From the NCBI GenBank assembly GCA_035356615.1, contig DAOQSN010000004.1, positions 106,394 to 170,393 on the forward strand: a stretch of DNA of 64,000 nt. The letters run 5' to 3'. Made by a program: the position numbers and the translations under genes. How positions within the stretch are numbered: the stretch's first letter is position 1; every line of letters begins with the position of its first letter. This stretch comes from JAKQDH01 sp029558835 (GTDB taxonomy: Bacteria; Planctomycetota; Phycisphaerae; UBA1845). The notes below the pieces were generated by a model, which was not told the DNA's origin, made no database searches, and saw only the letters and a list, made by a program, of their open reading frames with translations. Shown here one piece after another: positions 9,953 to 19,534 of the stretch.

Positions 9953-10390
9953 GACTTGACCGGACCTCCATGTGCCGTCTGCAATCCGCCCATCCCTGGC
10001 GGCAGCGACCGGGGCAGCCGGCTGGCTCACGGCTCCGCCTCGTAGGCGTAAACCCGCGGAGCCGCCTTTCCCCACCGACGAATCGCCGGGCCCTCCAGTC
10101 TCGGCCGTGCCCCGGCAGAAAACGCGAACGTACCACGGACACGCCGCCCGTGCAATGGCTCCGCCGGGCAGGTTCGCCCGCACGCCCTGGGCCGCGCTAG
10201 ACGAGGGCACTCGCCTGGGGCCCAGGCACGGCGGATGGGTAGCGTCGCCCCCCGAGGGCGACGCGGGGGTCATAGCAGCCCCGCCAGTTCCACACCGACC
10301 TCGGGGGGCTGGCGCTGCTTCCGGTGCCCGTCGAGTCCGCCGGGCCTGCGGTCGCGTTCCCAGACAACGGCGGTACAATCAGCGGGCGCA
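9953..10390. other. Divergent intergenic region smc / PAS kinase
   Basis: 438 bp between two divergent starts, so promoters for both should lie here. A TACAAT at 10374-10379 sits about 12 bp before the kinase ATG but lacks a good -35. I found no RNA gene or repeat. Confidence 0.4.
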
Positions 10391-12025
10391 ATGGCCCCCA
10401 GTCAGTGGCTCCAACCTCCATTCACGCCGAGTGCCGAGCGTACCTCGGACACTATCGGCACAACGGGCGAGACACCAACAGGGGCGGTGTCAGCCGAAGT
10501 GGCCCAGGCCCTCGTTGCTCTGTGTCATCGGGCCGTGATCACGGCGGATCCCCGCGGTCGGATCCGCTCGTGGAACGCGGCGGCCCAACAGATGTTCGGG
10601 TACCGGGCGGACGAAGTCGTGGGGCGGGCGGTAACCATCCTCGTCCCTCCCCGGCTGCGACGCAGGCACCGAGCCGCGTTCAAGGCCCGCCTCGCGCAGG
10701 TGGCGAGCTTCCCCTTCGCGAGCACCGTGGAAACAGAAGGGCTGCACCGCGAAGGACGCCCGGTGCCCGTCGAGGCGCTCGTCATGGGACTACTGCACGA
10801 GGGTAAGCCCCTGCTGGCGGCCATCATCCATGACGCCTCAAGGCAGCGGCAGGTGGTGGAGCAACTCAACGAGGCCCTCCAGCGGACCCAGTTTCACGTC
10901 GAGCGCATGCCGCTGGCCCACATCGTCTGGGACACGGACTTCCGCGTCGTGGACTGGAACCCGGCGGCTGCCCGGATCTTTGGGTACACCCAAGCGGAGG
11001 CGATCGGCAGGCACGCCTACGGGCTCATTGTGCCCACCGACGCTATGTCCGTCGTCGATCCGGTCTGGGGTCAGTTGATGCACGGCGACGCGTCGAGTCA
11101 CTCGCTCAACGACAACGTGCGCAAGGACGGCAGTCGGCTCAAGTGCGAGTGGTTCAACACGCCGCTGCGGGACTCGCAGGGTCGGATTCGCGGCGTGGCC
11201 TCCATGGCCATGGACGTCACCGAACGGACGGCCGTGGAGACGCAACTGCGGGACGCACAGAAGATGGAGAGCCTGGGCGTGCTCGCCAGCGGGCTGGCGC
11301 ATGACTTCAACAGTCTGCTGACCGTGGTCATTGCCAACACGGCCCTGCTGCGTTCGGTCAAGGCCCTGCCGCCACGGGCCCGGGAGTACCTGGACCTGAT
11401 CGAGCAGGCGAGCTTCCGGGCCAGTGGGCTGATCGAGCACCTTATGGTGTACGCCCGCACCGGGCGGCACAACCCGCAGCCCACCAACCTGAGCAAGGTG
11501 GTGCGCGGCATCGTTCCCTTTGTCCAGAGGTCGCTGGGTCCGGACCATCTGATCCGCACCCGCCTGGCCGGGCGGTTGCCGTTGGTGTTGGCGGACCACA
11601 GCCAACTCGAGCAGATCCTGCTCAATCTCTGCATGAATGCGATGCAGGCGTCCGAACTGGGGGGCACCATCGAGGTGTCCACCGGCGTGACGGCACTGAC
11701 GCCGAGCCTGCTGCGGCATTGCACGCCCGCTGATGTCCCGCCGGGTCGATACGTGGAGCTGACGGTGTCGGATACCGGCTGCGGCATGACCAAGGATGTC
11801 GTCGCGCGGGTGTTCGACCCCTTCTTCACGACGCGACCTCAGGGGCACGGACTGGGCATGGCGGCCGTGCTCGGCATCCTGCGCCAGCACCGGGGTGCGG
11901 CCTGGGTGGAGTCGGAGCCGCAGCGCGGCACGCGTGTGCACATCTACATCCCGGTGCCCCCTAAGGCATCCGGTAAGTCGCGGACCCGTCGCCACAGCGG
12001 CCCGGAGTCGCGATTCGGTGTTTAA
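10391..12025 (+). CDS. PAS-domain sensor histidine kinase
   Basis: Soluble two-component kinase of 544 residues; no membrane segment is evident. Two PAS domains are visible: the first near residues 45-165 (AVITADPRGRIRSWNAAAQ, MFGYRADEVVGR), the second near 175-285 (VVDWNPAAARIFGYTQAEA). They are followed by a HisKA-type H-box with His304 (LGVLASGLAHDFNSLL) and a HATPase_c domain (NLCMNAMQASE, DTGCGM, FFTTRPQGHGLGMAAVLGI). No receiver domain is attached. The LAHDFNSLLTV form is typical of NtrB-like/FixL-like kinases. The ATG at 10391 is chosen because upstream residues are non-conserved and Pro/Ser-rich. Ligand and partner regulator are unknown. Confidence 0.9.
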   Translation: MAPSQWLQPPFTPSAERTSDTIGTTGETPTGAVSAEVAQALVALCHRAVITADPRGRIRSWNAAAQQMFGYRADEVVGRAVTILVPPRLRRRHRAAFKARLAQVASFPFASTVETEGLHREGRPVPVEALVMGLLHEGKPLLAAIIHDASRQRQVVEQLNEALQRTQFHVERMPLAHIVWDTDFRVVDWNPAAARIFGYTQAEAIGRHAYGLIVPTDAMSVVDPVWGQLMHGDASSHSLNDNVRKDGSRLKCEWFNTPLRDSQGRIRGVASMAMDVTERTAVETQLRDAQKMESLGVLASGLAHDFNSLLTVVIANTALLRSVKALPPRAREYLDLIEQASFRASGLIEHLMVYARTGRHNPQPTNLSKVVRGIVPFVQRSLGPDHLIRTRLAGRLPLVLADHSQLEQILLNLCMNAMQASELGGTIEVSTGVTALTPSLLRHCTPADVPPGRYVELTVSDTGCGMTKDVVARVFDPFFTTRPQGHGLGMAAVLGILRQHRGAAWVESEPQRGTRVHIYIPVPPKASGKSRTRRHSGPESRFGV

Positions 12026-12247
12026 GGGGCAGGCGACGGGATGTCCGCGGCGTCTGCCCGCGGATTCGAGTGTGCCCACACGGGGAACGATCGTCCGCGG
12101 CCCTACGCTGCCCGGTCGGACAGCGGCGCCGTGCACGAGTCCCGCGGGAATCCGCGCGGTCGGCCCTGGGACCGGGTGTTGGCACCCCCGGCTGCTGACT
12201 TCGGCCTTAGCATGCCCCCTCCGGGCTGCCCATGGGCGTGGTCGTAT

Positions 12248-14125
12248 TCAGCGTGCTTCGGACGGGGCGGCGTGCACCGTCTGCGGGGCCGCGGCCTTGC
12301 CCAGTTCGCTGACGGCCTTGGCGGCCGCGCGCGGCAGCCGGACCACGCGTTCATAGACCCAGGGACGGGCAATACTGCAGTAGGCCAGGGACGTCGTGGC
12401 GCCCACCGTTCCCACCCCTATAATCAGCAGCAGGGGCACGACGACGGTGCGCTGGATGAGTCTCCGCCGTCGATCGACGGCGGTAACGATCTCATCAATG
12501 GACTCAAGTATCGGCAGTCCCAGGCTGCGCGCCGCACGACTTGAGCTGCGGAAGGCGTGGTCGAAGACCTCGGCGAGCACGACGAACACGGCCCCCGCGA
12601 CTGCCCCGGCCACGAGGGCGAGAAAGACGACGGTGCTGGCCTTCGGAGAGGATGGATAGGCCGGACCGGAGGGGCTCGGCTCTTCCGTGAATTGCAGCAG
12701 GCGTCCCTGCTCCACTGCCCGCAACCCCGGTTCCAGGGTTGCCAGCGTCGCCTGCTGCTGATTGAAGCGAGCGCGGGCCGCCGCGACCGCGGTGACTACC
12801 TCCGTGAACTCCTCCTGCCTTCTGAGAACGTCCTGCTTGGCCTGCTCCATCTGGGCCAAGGCTGTGGCGTTGGACTCCAGGCTGATGTCGATGTCACGTA
12901 CCTGGTTGCCCAGGGCCTCCAACTGGATGCGGAGACGGGCCTGCTCTGCGTCCCAGACGTTTACCTTACGTTCCACAGGCGCCGTAACGGTCGGGGGCAG
13001 ATCCAACGCGTCATTGACCGCCAATTCGGCCGGCGGGCCGACGGGCTCGCCCCCGGATGCCTCGTTGCCGAGCTGTCCCTCCAGCCAGCGGCGCCGGCTG
13101 AGCAACTCCACGACCTCCGGGTGCTCGCGCGTCATTCCCTGTACGGTCTGGAACTGCTTGATTTGGGCATCAATCGCGTGAATCTGCTGGGCAATGGCCG
13201 CCGTCTGTGGGTTCAGGGGAACGTGCTGGGCTGTGGCTTGGTGGGGGCTTCCGGCGGCCGTCGGCGGGTCCAGCGCCGCCAACAACTGCTGCTGGGCCAG
13301 CAGACTTGCCTCCGCCATGCGGCGGCGGAGCTGCAAGTCACGCCGCTCGATCTCCAGTTGCGATAACTTCAGCGTGATCGCGCCGGGGTCTTGCGGGTTG
13401 GCGAGGGGGTTCTCCAGCCGCATTCGGGTCTCGGCCCGCTGCGCCTCCTTCAACTGCTCGCACGCTTCATCCGCCTCGCGCTGGAAGTACTCGCGTTGGC
13501 TCTCCAGGAACTGGCGGACCCGGTCCATCGTCCGCCGGATGTACGTCCGCCGAATCTGCTCCACCAACGGCTTGGCGTGCGCTTGATTGGGTCCCACGTA
13601 GGTGATCGTGACCAGGTCGATGTGCGGACTGGGCGACACAGTCGAGACGCTCACGCCTGAGGCCAGACTGCGGGCGATGGTACTGCGGGCCTTCGTCCCG
13701 GCCTCGGTGAAAGTACCGTCCGGGTTGCGGGGCAGGTCTTTCGTATAGCCCAGCGCGTCGGCCACGTCGCCGAGGTACTCCGTGGACACGATGTCCCGGT
13801 TCAGGGTGCTGCGGAAGTAGGTGAACGAGCCGGTCCTCTCGGTGGTGGGCAGGCTGTGTACAATCGGATCATCGCGGCGCTGGAAACCGGCGCTGGCCGT
13901 GTACAGCCGCGGGTAGTACAGACTCAGCACGGAGATCGCGCTGGCCACCACGCAGAACGGCAGGAAGAACGCCCAGCGATGCAGCGACACGATACGCAGC
14001 GCGTCGTTGAGCGTTTTGCGAATTTCCGCAAAGGGACGTTCGTCCTCGCCTGTCGATTCGGGGCGCGTGGTCAGAGACGGCGTGTCCCCACGTCCCCGCC
14101 CTGTTGAACTGGAGTGTCTGCCCAC
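12248..14125 (-). CDS. Wzz/GumC-type polysaccharide chain-length determinant
   Basis: Inner-membrane polysaccharide co-polymerase of 625 residues with a GTG start at 14125. A first membrane helix lies near residues 50-72 (FFLPFCVVASAISVLSLYYP), followed by the Wzz domain and a long periplasmic coiled coil (about 170-470, rich in Gln, Glu, Arg). There is a second helix near 500-525 (VVFLALVAGAVAGAVFVVLA) and, unusually, a third hydrophobic stretch near 568-590 (VVVPLLLIIGVGTVGA). No tyrosine kinase domain is fused. It leads the leftward polysaccharide gene set and should control export or length of the polymer made by neighbours at 14.5-19.4 kb. Confidence 0.85.
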   Translation of the reverse strand: MGRHSSSTGRGRGDTPSLTTRPESTGEDERPFAEIRKTLNDALRIVSLHRWAFFLPFCVVASAISVLSLYYPRLYTASAGFQRRDDPIVHSLPTTERTGSFTYFRSTLNRDIVSTEYLGDVADALGYTKDLPRNPDGTFTEAGTKARSTIARSLASGVSVSTVSPSPHIDLVTITYVGPNQAHAKPLVEQIRRTYIRRTMDRVRQFLESQREYFQREADEACEQLKEAQRAETRMRLENPLANPQDPGAITLKLSQLEIERRDLQLRRRMAEASLLAQQQLLAALDPPTAAGSPHQATAQHVPLNPQTAAIAQQIHAIDAQIKQFQTVQGMTREHPEVVELLSRRRWLEGQLGNEASGGEPVGPPAELAVNDALDLPPTVTAPVERKVNVWDAEQARLRIQLEALGNQVRDIDISLESNATALAQMEQAKQDVLRRQEEFTEVVTAVAAARARFNQQQATLATLEPGLRAVEQGRLLQFTEEPSPSGPAYPSSPKASTVVFLALVAGAVAGAVFVVLAEVFDHAFRSSSRAARSLGLPILESIDEIVTAVDRRRRLIQRTVVVPLLLIIGVGTVGATTSLAYCSIARPWVYERVVRLPRAAAKAVSELGKAAAPQTVHAAPSEAR

Positions 14126-14524
14126 GATCTGCCCGCTGTTGTGGAGAAGAAGCCCCGCGCCGTGCCAGGTACCCTGCCCGGCAGCACTGCCGGGGGACTT
14201 TGCCCCCGCGGTTACCGCTCCGGCATGTCTCCGCCCGACGGCGCAACCGCCGCACCGGGAGGCGACATCTGTTTTTCGGACTGGCAGGCGTACCGCTTGA
14301 GGGCAAAGGCTACCGGGCGGAAGCCTCCCCGCGATCCGTTGGGAACGACCCAGGCCCCGCGATTATTGGACCGCCCGGCTCGCATCAACGCGGACGTCCG
14401 AACCATCCGCCCGGGGACCGCGACCGACCGCGCTGGTCGGCGGCCCTGCCCCGCCGTGCATCCTCACTGGAGGACCCTTACGCCGGGTCGAGCGAAGATG
14501 CGGAGCGCATTCGCGCCACGCGCG
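14126..14524. other. Intergenic region upstream of Wzz-like gene
   Basis: About 400 bp with no convincing gene. On the minus strand AATAAT (14367-14362) with TTGATG about 15 bp upstream could be a weak promoter for the Wzz-like gene. Nothing else was recognised. Confidence 0.35.
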
Positions 14525-15295
14525 TCAGACTACCTTACGGCTGGTGCTCCACATCCAGTAGTCGTGGCCACGCCCCAACTCCAGGCTCTCCACGCGCAAG
14601 CCGTGGCTACGCAGCAGGCGGCACCATTGCCGGGGGTGGAACGTGATGCCGCCGAACTTGACCGACCGCCCCGGCGCCCACAGCCAGCGGCGCGGGCCGT
14701 GGTACCGCTCTCTCCCCAGCACGAGCCGGGCGACGTTCTTAAGACGTTGTTCCCAACTCAGCGGCGCTTCGCGCCACGCCTGGATGCGGCAGTAGCCGCC
14801 GGGTCTGAGCACCCGCGCAATCTCGGCCAGGTACGCATCCACCACCTCGGGTAACGTGAGGTGCTGAAACGTCAGGTGCGAGTACACCCAATCGACGGAC
14901 GCTTCCGACACCATGGCCAATGACTGCCCGTCATTGACATGGAGTTCGACGTTGCGCACTCCGCGCAGATACCGCTTCGCGGCCGTCACCATCTTGGGAC
15001 TGATGTCCACGCCAATGAGGCGGCGGCAGCGTTTCGCCAGGGGACGCATGAGCCGCCCGATGCCGCAGCCGATTTCCAGGCATGTCCATTCCGCCTCGAG
15101 GGGTATGCCGCTGAGCAGTTGGTTCAGCTCCTCCTGCGTCCGCTTCTCCCAGAGCTCCTCGAGACGTTGCGGATCTGCGCAACTCTCGATGTCCGGATCA
15201 CTGCAGATTCGCCGGAACCTGGCCTCGAAGTCCGAATCCGTGTCCCAGAAACGACGCGTGTCGTTCAGCCACTCTGCTTGCTGCTGGGTCTGCAC
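14525..15295 (-). CDS. Class I SAM-dependent methyltransferase
   Basis: 256 residues; the GTG start at 15295 has AGGAG eight bases upstream. The SAM-binding motif I is clear (CLEIGCGIGRLMRPLA), followed by the acidic end of strand 2 (LIGVDISPKMV), motif II (VDWVYSHLTFQHL) and motif III (ARVLRPGGYCRI). The substrate cannot be read from the fold. Its place between a Wzz-like gene and a glycosyltransferase gene suggests methylation of a polysaccharide or its precursor. Its start lies about 20 bp beyond the stop of the glycosyltransferase gene. Confidence 0.85.
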   Translation of the reverse strand: MQTQQQAEWLNDTRRFWDTDSDFEARFRRICSDPDIESCADPQRLEELWEKRTQEELNQLLSGIPLEAEWTCLEIGCGIGRLMRPLAKRCRRLIGVDISPKMVTAAKRYLRGVRNVELHVNDGQSLAMVSEASVDWVYSHLTFQHLTLPEVVDAYLAEIARVLRPGGYCRIQAWREAPLSWEQRLKNVARLVLGRERYHGPRRWLWAPGRSVKFGGITFHPRQWCRLLRSHGLRVESLELGRGHDYWMWSTSRKVV

Positions 15296-15313
15296 AACCG
15301 CTACTCCTGTTGT

Positions 15314-16597
15314 TCAACTCGGGACACGAGCGGAGGCGAGCGGGCGCTCCTGGCAACCACGCGACGACCACTCGTGCTCCACCGGGCACTCGCCTGCGGT
15401 TGTCTGCTGGACACGCTGTTCACAGCCCGCCCGCCGCCGGTCGGGTTCCCCCATCGGGGCACCGACTGCTTCCGGGTCGGCCCCTATCGTCAGGCGTTCG
15501 TAGAAGCGCTCGTAGTCGCGGGCCGTCACCGCGAAGTCATAAGCCTGGGCGCGCCGTCGGGCGGCCGCACCGAGCTCTGCCCGCCGCTGCGGCCTGCGGG
15601 CCAGCTCGATCAGCGCGTCGGACAGGGCGGTCGGTGCCTCGGGCGGGACGACCAGACCCGCACAGGGCGTCCGCACGATGTCCGCATGATCGCCTACATC
15701 AGTGGTCACGATCGGACAGCCGGCGGCCAGGGCCTCCAGCAGGGCATTGCTCGCCCCTTCCGAACGGCTGGCACACGCGTAGATGTCAAGCGCGCCCAGC
15801 CAGGCCGGTACGTCGGCACGCGCGCCTGCGAAGATGACCTGGTCCCTGATACCCAGCCTGCCGGCCCGGGCAAGCAGGGCGGCGCGCTGCGGTCCCTCGC
15901 CGATGAGAACGAGATACAGGTTCCGGTGCACGGCACACGTTCGCGCCAAGGCGGTAAGCAGCAGGTCGACGCCCTTCACCGGGGTCAGGCTTCCGACGGT
16001 GCCCACCAGCAAACCGTCCGTAGGCAACCCCAGGTTGCGCCGCGCCTGCTCCCGCGTGCCATCCGTGGTTGCCGGAAACCGGCGGAGATCAACGCCGTTG
16101 GCGAGCACTTCGATGCGTTCCAGGGGCACGCCGGCCTCAGCGTGCAATTGTCGTCGTCCCCGCTGGGACACCGTTGTGAACAGCGCGCCCAGCCGCACTC
16201 CCCATCGTGCCAGTCGGCGCTGTCGGCCGGTGAAGGCCACACCCGCGTCAAACCCGTGGAAGCCCAGCACGATCTGGGTTCGACGGCACCGCAGCCCCGC
16301 CACCAACGCGTCAAACCAGCAACCCGTGTTGCGGGCGTGCACCACGACTGCCTCAAGGTCACGCACTACACGACCCAGTCTCAACCCCGCCCGTCGACAG
16401 CGGCCCGTCAGCCCCAGTGCCCGGCAGGCAACCTCGGGCGGCAACTGGGCCGCGGCCGCGCCCGCAGCGCGTAACGTCACCACCGCGTGCCGCAGACGCG
16501 CGGGCTCCCACCTGTGCAGCAAAGCGAGGAGCGTGCGCTCCGTACCACCGCCGTCAAGCGTAGGAATAAGATGGACAATCAGCGGCGGATTCCTCAT
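15314..16597 (-). CDS. Glycosyltransferase family 4
   Basis: 427-residue GT-B fold enzyme. The N-terminal acceptor half opens with IVHLIPTLDGGGTERTLLAL. The C-terminal donor half has LLVGTVGSLTPVKGVDLLL and the retaining-GT motif with its glutamates (ASRSEGASNALLEALAAGCPIV). The start at 16597 is preferred over the in-frame ATG at 16660, because it aligns with the usual N-terminus and has GGAGAG upstream. It still overlaps the preceding ligase-like gene by 44 bp, so the two are probably co-translated. The last ~45 residues are Arg/Glu-rich and untypical. It should add a sugar to the repeat unit in the cytoplasm. Confidence 0.9.
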   Translation of the reverse strand: MRNPPLIVHLIPTLDGGGTERTLLALLHRWEPARLRHAVVTLRAAGAAAAQLPPEVACRALGLTGRCRRAGLRLGRVVRDLEAVVVHARNTGCWFDALVAGLRCRRTQIVLGFHGFDAGVAFTGRQRRLARWGVRLGALFTTVSQRGRRQLHAEAGVPLERIEVLANGVDLRRFPATTDGTREQARRNLGLPTDGLLVGTVGSLTPVKGVDLLLTALARTCAVHRNLYLVLIGEGPQRAALLARAGRLGIRDQVIFAGARADVPAWLGALDIYACASRSEGASNALLEALAAGCPIVTTDVGDHADIVRTPCAGLVVPPEAPTALSDALIELARRPQRRAELGAAARRRAQAYDFAVTARDYERFYERLTIGADPEAVGAPMGEPDRRRAGCEQRVQQTTAGECPVEHEWSSRGCQERPLASARVPS

Positions 16598-17969
16598 CGG
16601 CGTCGGGCTCTCCGGTCGGCTGGTGCCTGTGGCCGCCCGTGCGGCGCGCTTTCGTTTCATCCTGAGGCGGAATCGCTGCGTTCGCGGAACGTTCCTGGAC
16701 CTCTCGGGAGACCACGCGGTACAGACACAACGGCAGGGCCATGACCCACCAGTACGACTCGCAATACAGGCGCTCCGTTCCGAGCCCGGTCACGAAGTAC
16801 GTGGTGAGGGAAACCAGCAGCCCATAGGTCAGAAACGCGGTTTCCAGCGGTTGGTCCGTGAGTGGCGCCAGCCGCTGGCACTTCCGCAGGTACACCAGCG
16901 CCCCGCCGATCAGCAGGAACATCAGCGTACCACCCTGGACGCCCATTTCCACGAAGCACAGCACGACGGTGTTGTGCGATGCCCGCAGGTGATACCGCGG
17001 GTCGTAGCGTCCCACGACGTGAGGAAAGTTGCCTACGCCGATGCCGAGGGGGTGGTCGGCGAGAATGCGCGTCGACAACTTCCAGATGTCGACGCGGGTG
17101 CGCGTGGCATGGTCGCTCTCAGTCAGCGTCTGCCGATCTCTAAGGGTGCTCATGCGCGCCCAGAACAAGTTGTCGGTCAGGCCGTACGCGCACAGCGCGG
17201 CCAGCGCGGTCACAAAGTAGATTCGGAAGCGCCCGACCCTGGGCGCGCAGACCACGGCTACGAGCGAACCGAGCAGCAGTCCCACGAACGCCGCCCGCGT
17301 CCGACAGAGGACGATGGTGTTCACCGAGAACGCGCCCGCCAGCAGGGCCAGCACGCGCCACTTCCACTGCGTCGCCGACAGGTACATCGCTCCGATGAGT
17401 GGCAGCATGGCGCTCATGTACGCCGCCAGCCCCGATGCCGAACGGAAGTCCGGCCCGCCGCCGGCGTTCAACCGCCCCTCGACGAAGTCCCAGCGGGGGG
17501 CGTTGTACGCATCGTGCCCAAGGTACAGACTCCCGATCACCAGCGACCACAGCACCAGCCGCAGGTTGCGCCGGGTCGTCGCGAGACGTCCCAGCACCAG
17601 CACGAACGCCATCGTCTTCCAGAACTTGTCGAAGACTAACGCGCTCCAGGCGTCATACTTGACACCCAAGAGGATGTTCGCCGTGCCCAGGCCCAGCAGC
17701 AACAGCACGCCCCACTCCCACGCGCACCACGTGGGCCGGTGCCTGGGCACCTGCTTGCGCGCCACCACCATGCCAATGAGCGTGAAGAGCGCCGCGAATA
17801 GCGAAATGCGGATCCCCAGCGTGGCAATCGGCTCACCCCACCATCGCGAAGTCGGGTTCACTTGGTACACAAACAGGTACGTCACCACGCCCCAGATAGG
17901 GTTTACCAGCGCACCCAGCCACCCCCACCAGAGCAGGACGAAACAAAGGATGGTCTTCAACGGCCACAT
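16554..17969 (-). CDS. O-antigen ligase / O-glycosylation ligase-like membrane protein
   Basis: 471-residue polytopic membrane protein with about 11-12 hydrophobic helices. It has the large periplasmic loop of the Wzy/WaaL superfamily, including the ligase-like segment IGVGNFPHVVGRYDPRYHLR followed by ASHNTVVLCFVEMG. The N-terminus (GWLGALVNPIWGVVTYLFVYQVNP) resembles the DUF5935-type start of the putative O-glycosylation ligases associated with exosortase systems. I see this as a match to the family, but cannot tell ligase from polymerase. Start chosen at 17969 because upstream residues are not membrane-like. It transfers or polymerises undecaprenyl-linked glycan outside the membrane. Confidence 0.8.
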   Translation of the reverse strand: MWPLKTILCFVLLWWGWLGALVNPIWGVVTYLFVYQVNPTSRWWGEPIATLGIRISLFAALFTLIGMVVARKQVPRHRPTWCAWEWGVLLLLGLGTANILLGVKYDAWSALVFDKFWKTMAFVLVLGRLATTRRNLRLVLWSLVIGSLYLGHDAYNAPRWDFVEGRLNAGGGPDFRSASGLAAYMSAMLPLIGAMYLSATQWKWRVLALLAGAFSVNTIVLCRTRAAFVGLLLGSLVAVVCAPRVGRFRIYFVTALAALCAYGLTDNLFWARMSTLRDRQTLTESDHATRTRVDIWKLSTRILADHPLGIGVGNFPHVVGRYDPRYHLRASHNTVVLCFVEMGVQGGTLMFLLIGGALVYLRKCQRLAPLTDQPLETAFLTYGLLVSLTTYFVTGLGTERLYCESYWWVMALPLCLYRVVSREVQERSANAAIPPQDETKARRTGGHRHQPTGEPDADEESAADCPSYSYA

Positions 17970-18295
17970 AGGGTCCGCCCGGTACTCCACGTACGGGTTG
18001 CGAACGGGACGAGGCGCACACGCTCTCCCGTCAGGCGCAGGGCGACCCGCCGACCGGGACGCGTCGGGCCGTCCCCGGGTCCCTTCAGCGGGCACCTCGG
18101 CCGGTCGGAATCCCCAACCGGTCCGTCTTCTCCTTCACCCGCTTGTCGTCAGTCAGTGCCCATAACTGTAGGCACGACGCCCGATAACCGCGCCGCGGCC
18201 GTCCAAGGCGCGTCTCACAGCTCACTGGGGGTTCGGAACGAAGCAGCCGGCCCGCACGGGGCTTCTGCGGGTGGCGCCAGGGGCTCCGCGGCGCC
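17970..18295. other. Intergenic region, nothing recognised
   Basis: 326 bp upstream of the ligase-like gene. No ORF with coding character, RNA gene or clear promoter was found; it probably carries the promoter of the ligase-like gene. Confidence 0.4.
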
Positions 18296-18835
18296 TCATG
18301 GTCTCGGCGTCGCCGCCGGGGCCACGGGGAAGCACGCGGCGCAAACCGGGGCGGCGCGGCAGGCGGTCGCGACGGATCCGCGGCGCCGGGCCGAGACGTG
18401 GTCACGCAGGTCTTGGGCCAGGTTGCGGACGCTCGAGCTGCGCGGCGGCCGGGCGGCCCGCGCGTGGGGCAAGGCGGCTTCCAGTTCTCGCGGCGAGGCA
18501 ATCCAACACAGGTCGCACGCCTCCCCGACCTTCCGCAGGAACTCCAACTGGTGATTGCCCGACTTGGTCGAGTTCGCCACCGCGATCATCGGACGGCCCA
18601 GGAGGATCAACTCGCAGACGCAGCCCGTTCCCCCGTGGGTGATGACCAGGTCTGCCTGCTTCGCTTTCTCCATTAGCTCCCGGTCGAAGCGTACCCACTC
18701 CAGGTGCGTCGGCGTCCGGCGCGCCAGGCCGATCTGCGCATGGACGTGGTCCGTGATCTTCCCCGTCGCTACGAGCCGATCCACCTGATCGATCAACTCG
18801 TCGAAGAACTGGGTACCCACCGTTACCAGGATCAT
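18296..18835 (-). CDS. Alg13/PssE-like glycosyltransferase subunit (GT28 C-terminal half)
   Basis: 179-residue protein matching the nucleotide-sugar-binding half of a split GT28 enzyme. It opens with ILVTVGTQFFDELIDQVDRL and has the donor-site motif ADLVITHGGTGCVCELILLG followed by RPMIAV. Its ATG overlaps the stop codon of the Alg14-like gene (ATGA), as expected for two subunits made in equal amounts. The C-terminal ~40 residues are Arg/Ala/Pro-rich and not conserved. The pair should add the second sugar to a lipid-linked precursor at the cytoplasmic face of the membrane. Confidence 0.85.
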   Translation of the reverse strand: MILVTVGTQFFDELIDQVDRLVATGKITDHVHAQIGLARRTPTHLEWVRFDRELMEKAKQADLVITHGGTGCVCELILLGRPMIAVANSTKSGNHQLEFLRKVGEACDLCWIASPRELEAALPHARAARPPRSSSVRNLAQDLRDHVSARRRGSVATACRAAPVCAACFPVAPAATPRP

Positions 18836-19404
18836 AAGACCATCCCGGCGAACACCGTCCGCGGGTAGCGCGTGCGCAGGTGCGCCCACTGTACATAGAG
18901 CCTCCGCGGCAACCGCAAGTGGTACAGCAGCTTCCCGGTCAGCGACAGGTTCACCACGCGTGTCAGCGACTCGACGAATACCCCATAAGCGCCCACCAGC
19001 CGACCCGCCAGCAGCAGCGGCACCGCTGCCGCCGTGCCCAACGTGAGGATCACGTCCGGCCGCAGCCGCCGCACGAGGCGGACCGCCTCCACGATGCTCC
19101 ACAGCCCGCGAAGGGCATTGGTAATCCACCGCCAGGGGTACTTGCGGGTCGGTCCGAGGTAGTGCATGGCGTACCGTGGCCCCGGGTGCGGCATGGGCAA
19201 CCGGCGCGCCGCATGGTTCCCTGAGTGATGCCCATAGGCGTAGGCGAAGCGGAAGTCCGACTCGCTGAGTTGCTCCAGAAGGCGGTACATCTGTAAGTGA
19301 TGACCGCCCCCGGTCAATGTCACCAGCACCAGCGGTCGATCGTTTGAGGACTCGTTCGCCACGGCCAACCTCACGGCTGCAACGCCCCGCTGACTGCGAG
19401 CCAT
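18832..19404 (-). CDS. Alg14/PssD-like membrane-anchoring glycosyltransferase subunit
   Basis: 190 residues. The N-terminal glycine-rich loop (LVLVTLTGGGHHLQMYRLLE) and the conserved SGNHAARRLP and YGVFVESLTRV stretches match the Alg14/PssD/EpsE family, the acceptor-binding and membrane-anchoring half of a split GT28 glycosyltransferase. A central hydrophobic segment (VILTLGTAAAVPLLLAGRL) is where the family contacts the membrane. It is followed with a 4-bp overlap by the catalytic partner. The start is not fixed by a strong ribosome site; a GTG 15 codons in is possible. Confidence 0.85.
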   Translation of the reverse strand: MARSQRGVAAVRLAVANESSNDRPLVLVTLTGGGHHLQMYRLLEQLSESDFRFAYAYGHHSGNHAARRLPMPHPGPRYAMHYLGPTRKYPWRWITNALRGLWSIVEAVRLVRRLRPDVILTLGTAAAVPLLLAGRLVGAYGVFVESLTRVVNLSLTGKLLYHLRLPRRLYVQWAHLRTRYPRTVFAGMVL

Positions 19405-19534
19405 GCCCGACGATGGCCCGTAGCGTGCTTATCGGCCAACCCGTTGGTCCGCTAAAACAGCCGCTGCCGCCTGGGTCACCACGCGCGGCCGTGCGCCGCT
19501 CCGCACCGAGACCGCCAGGGAGCGGCCTGGCGTC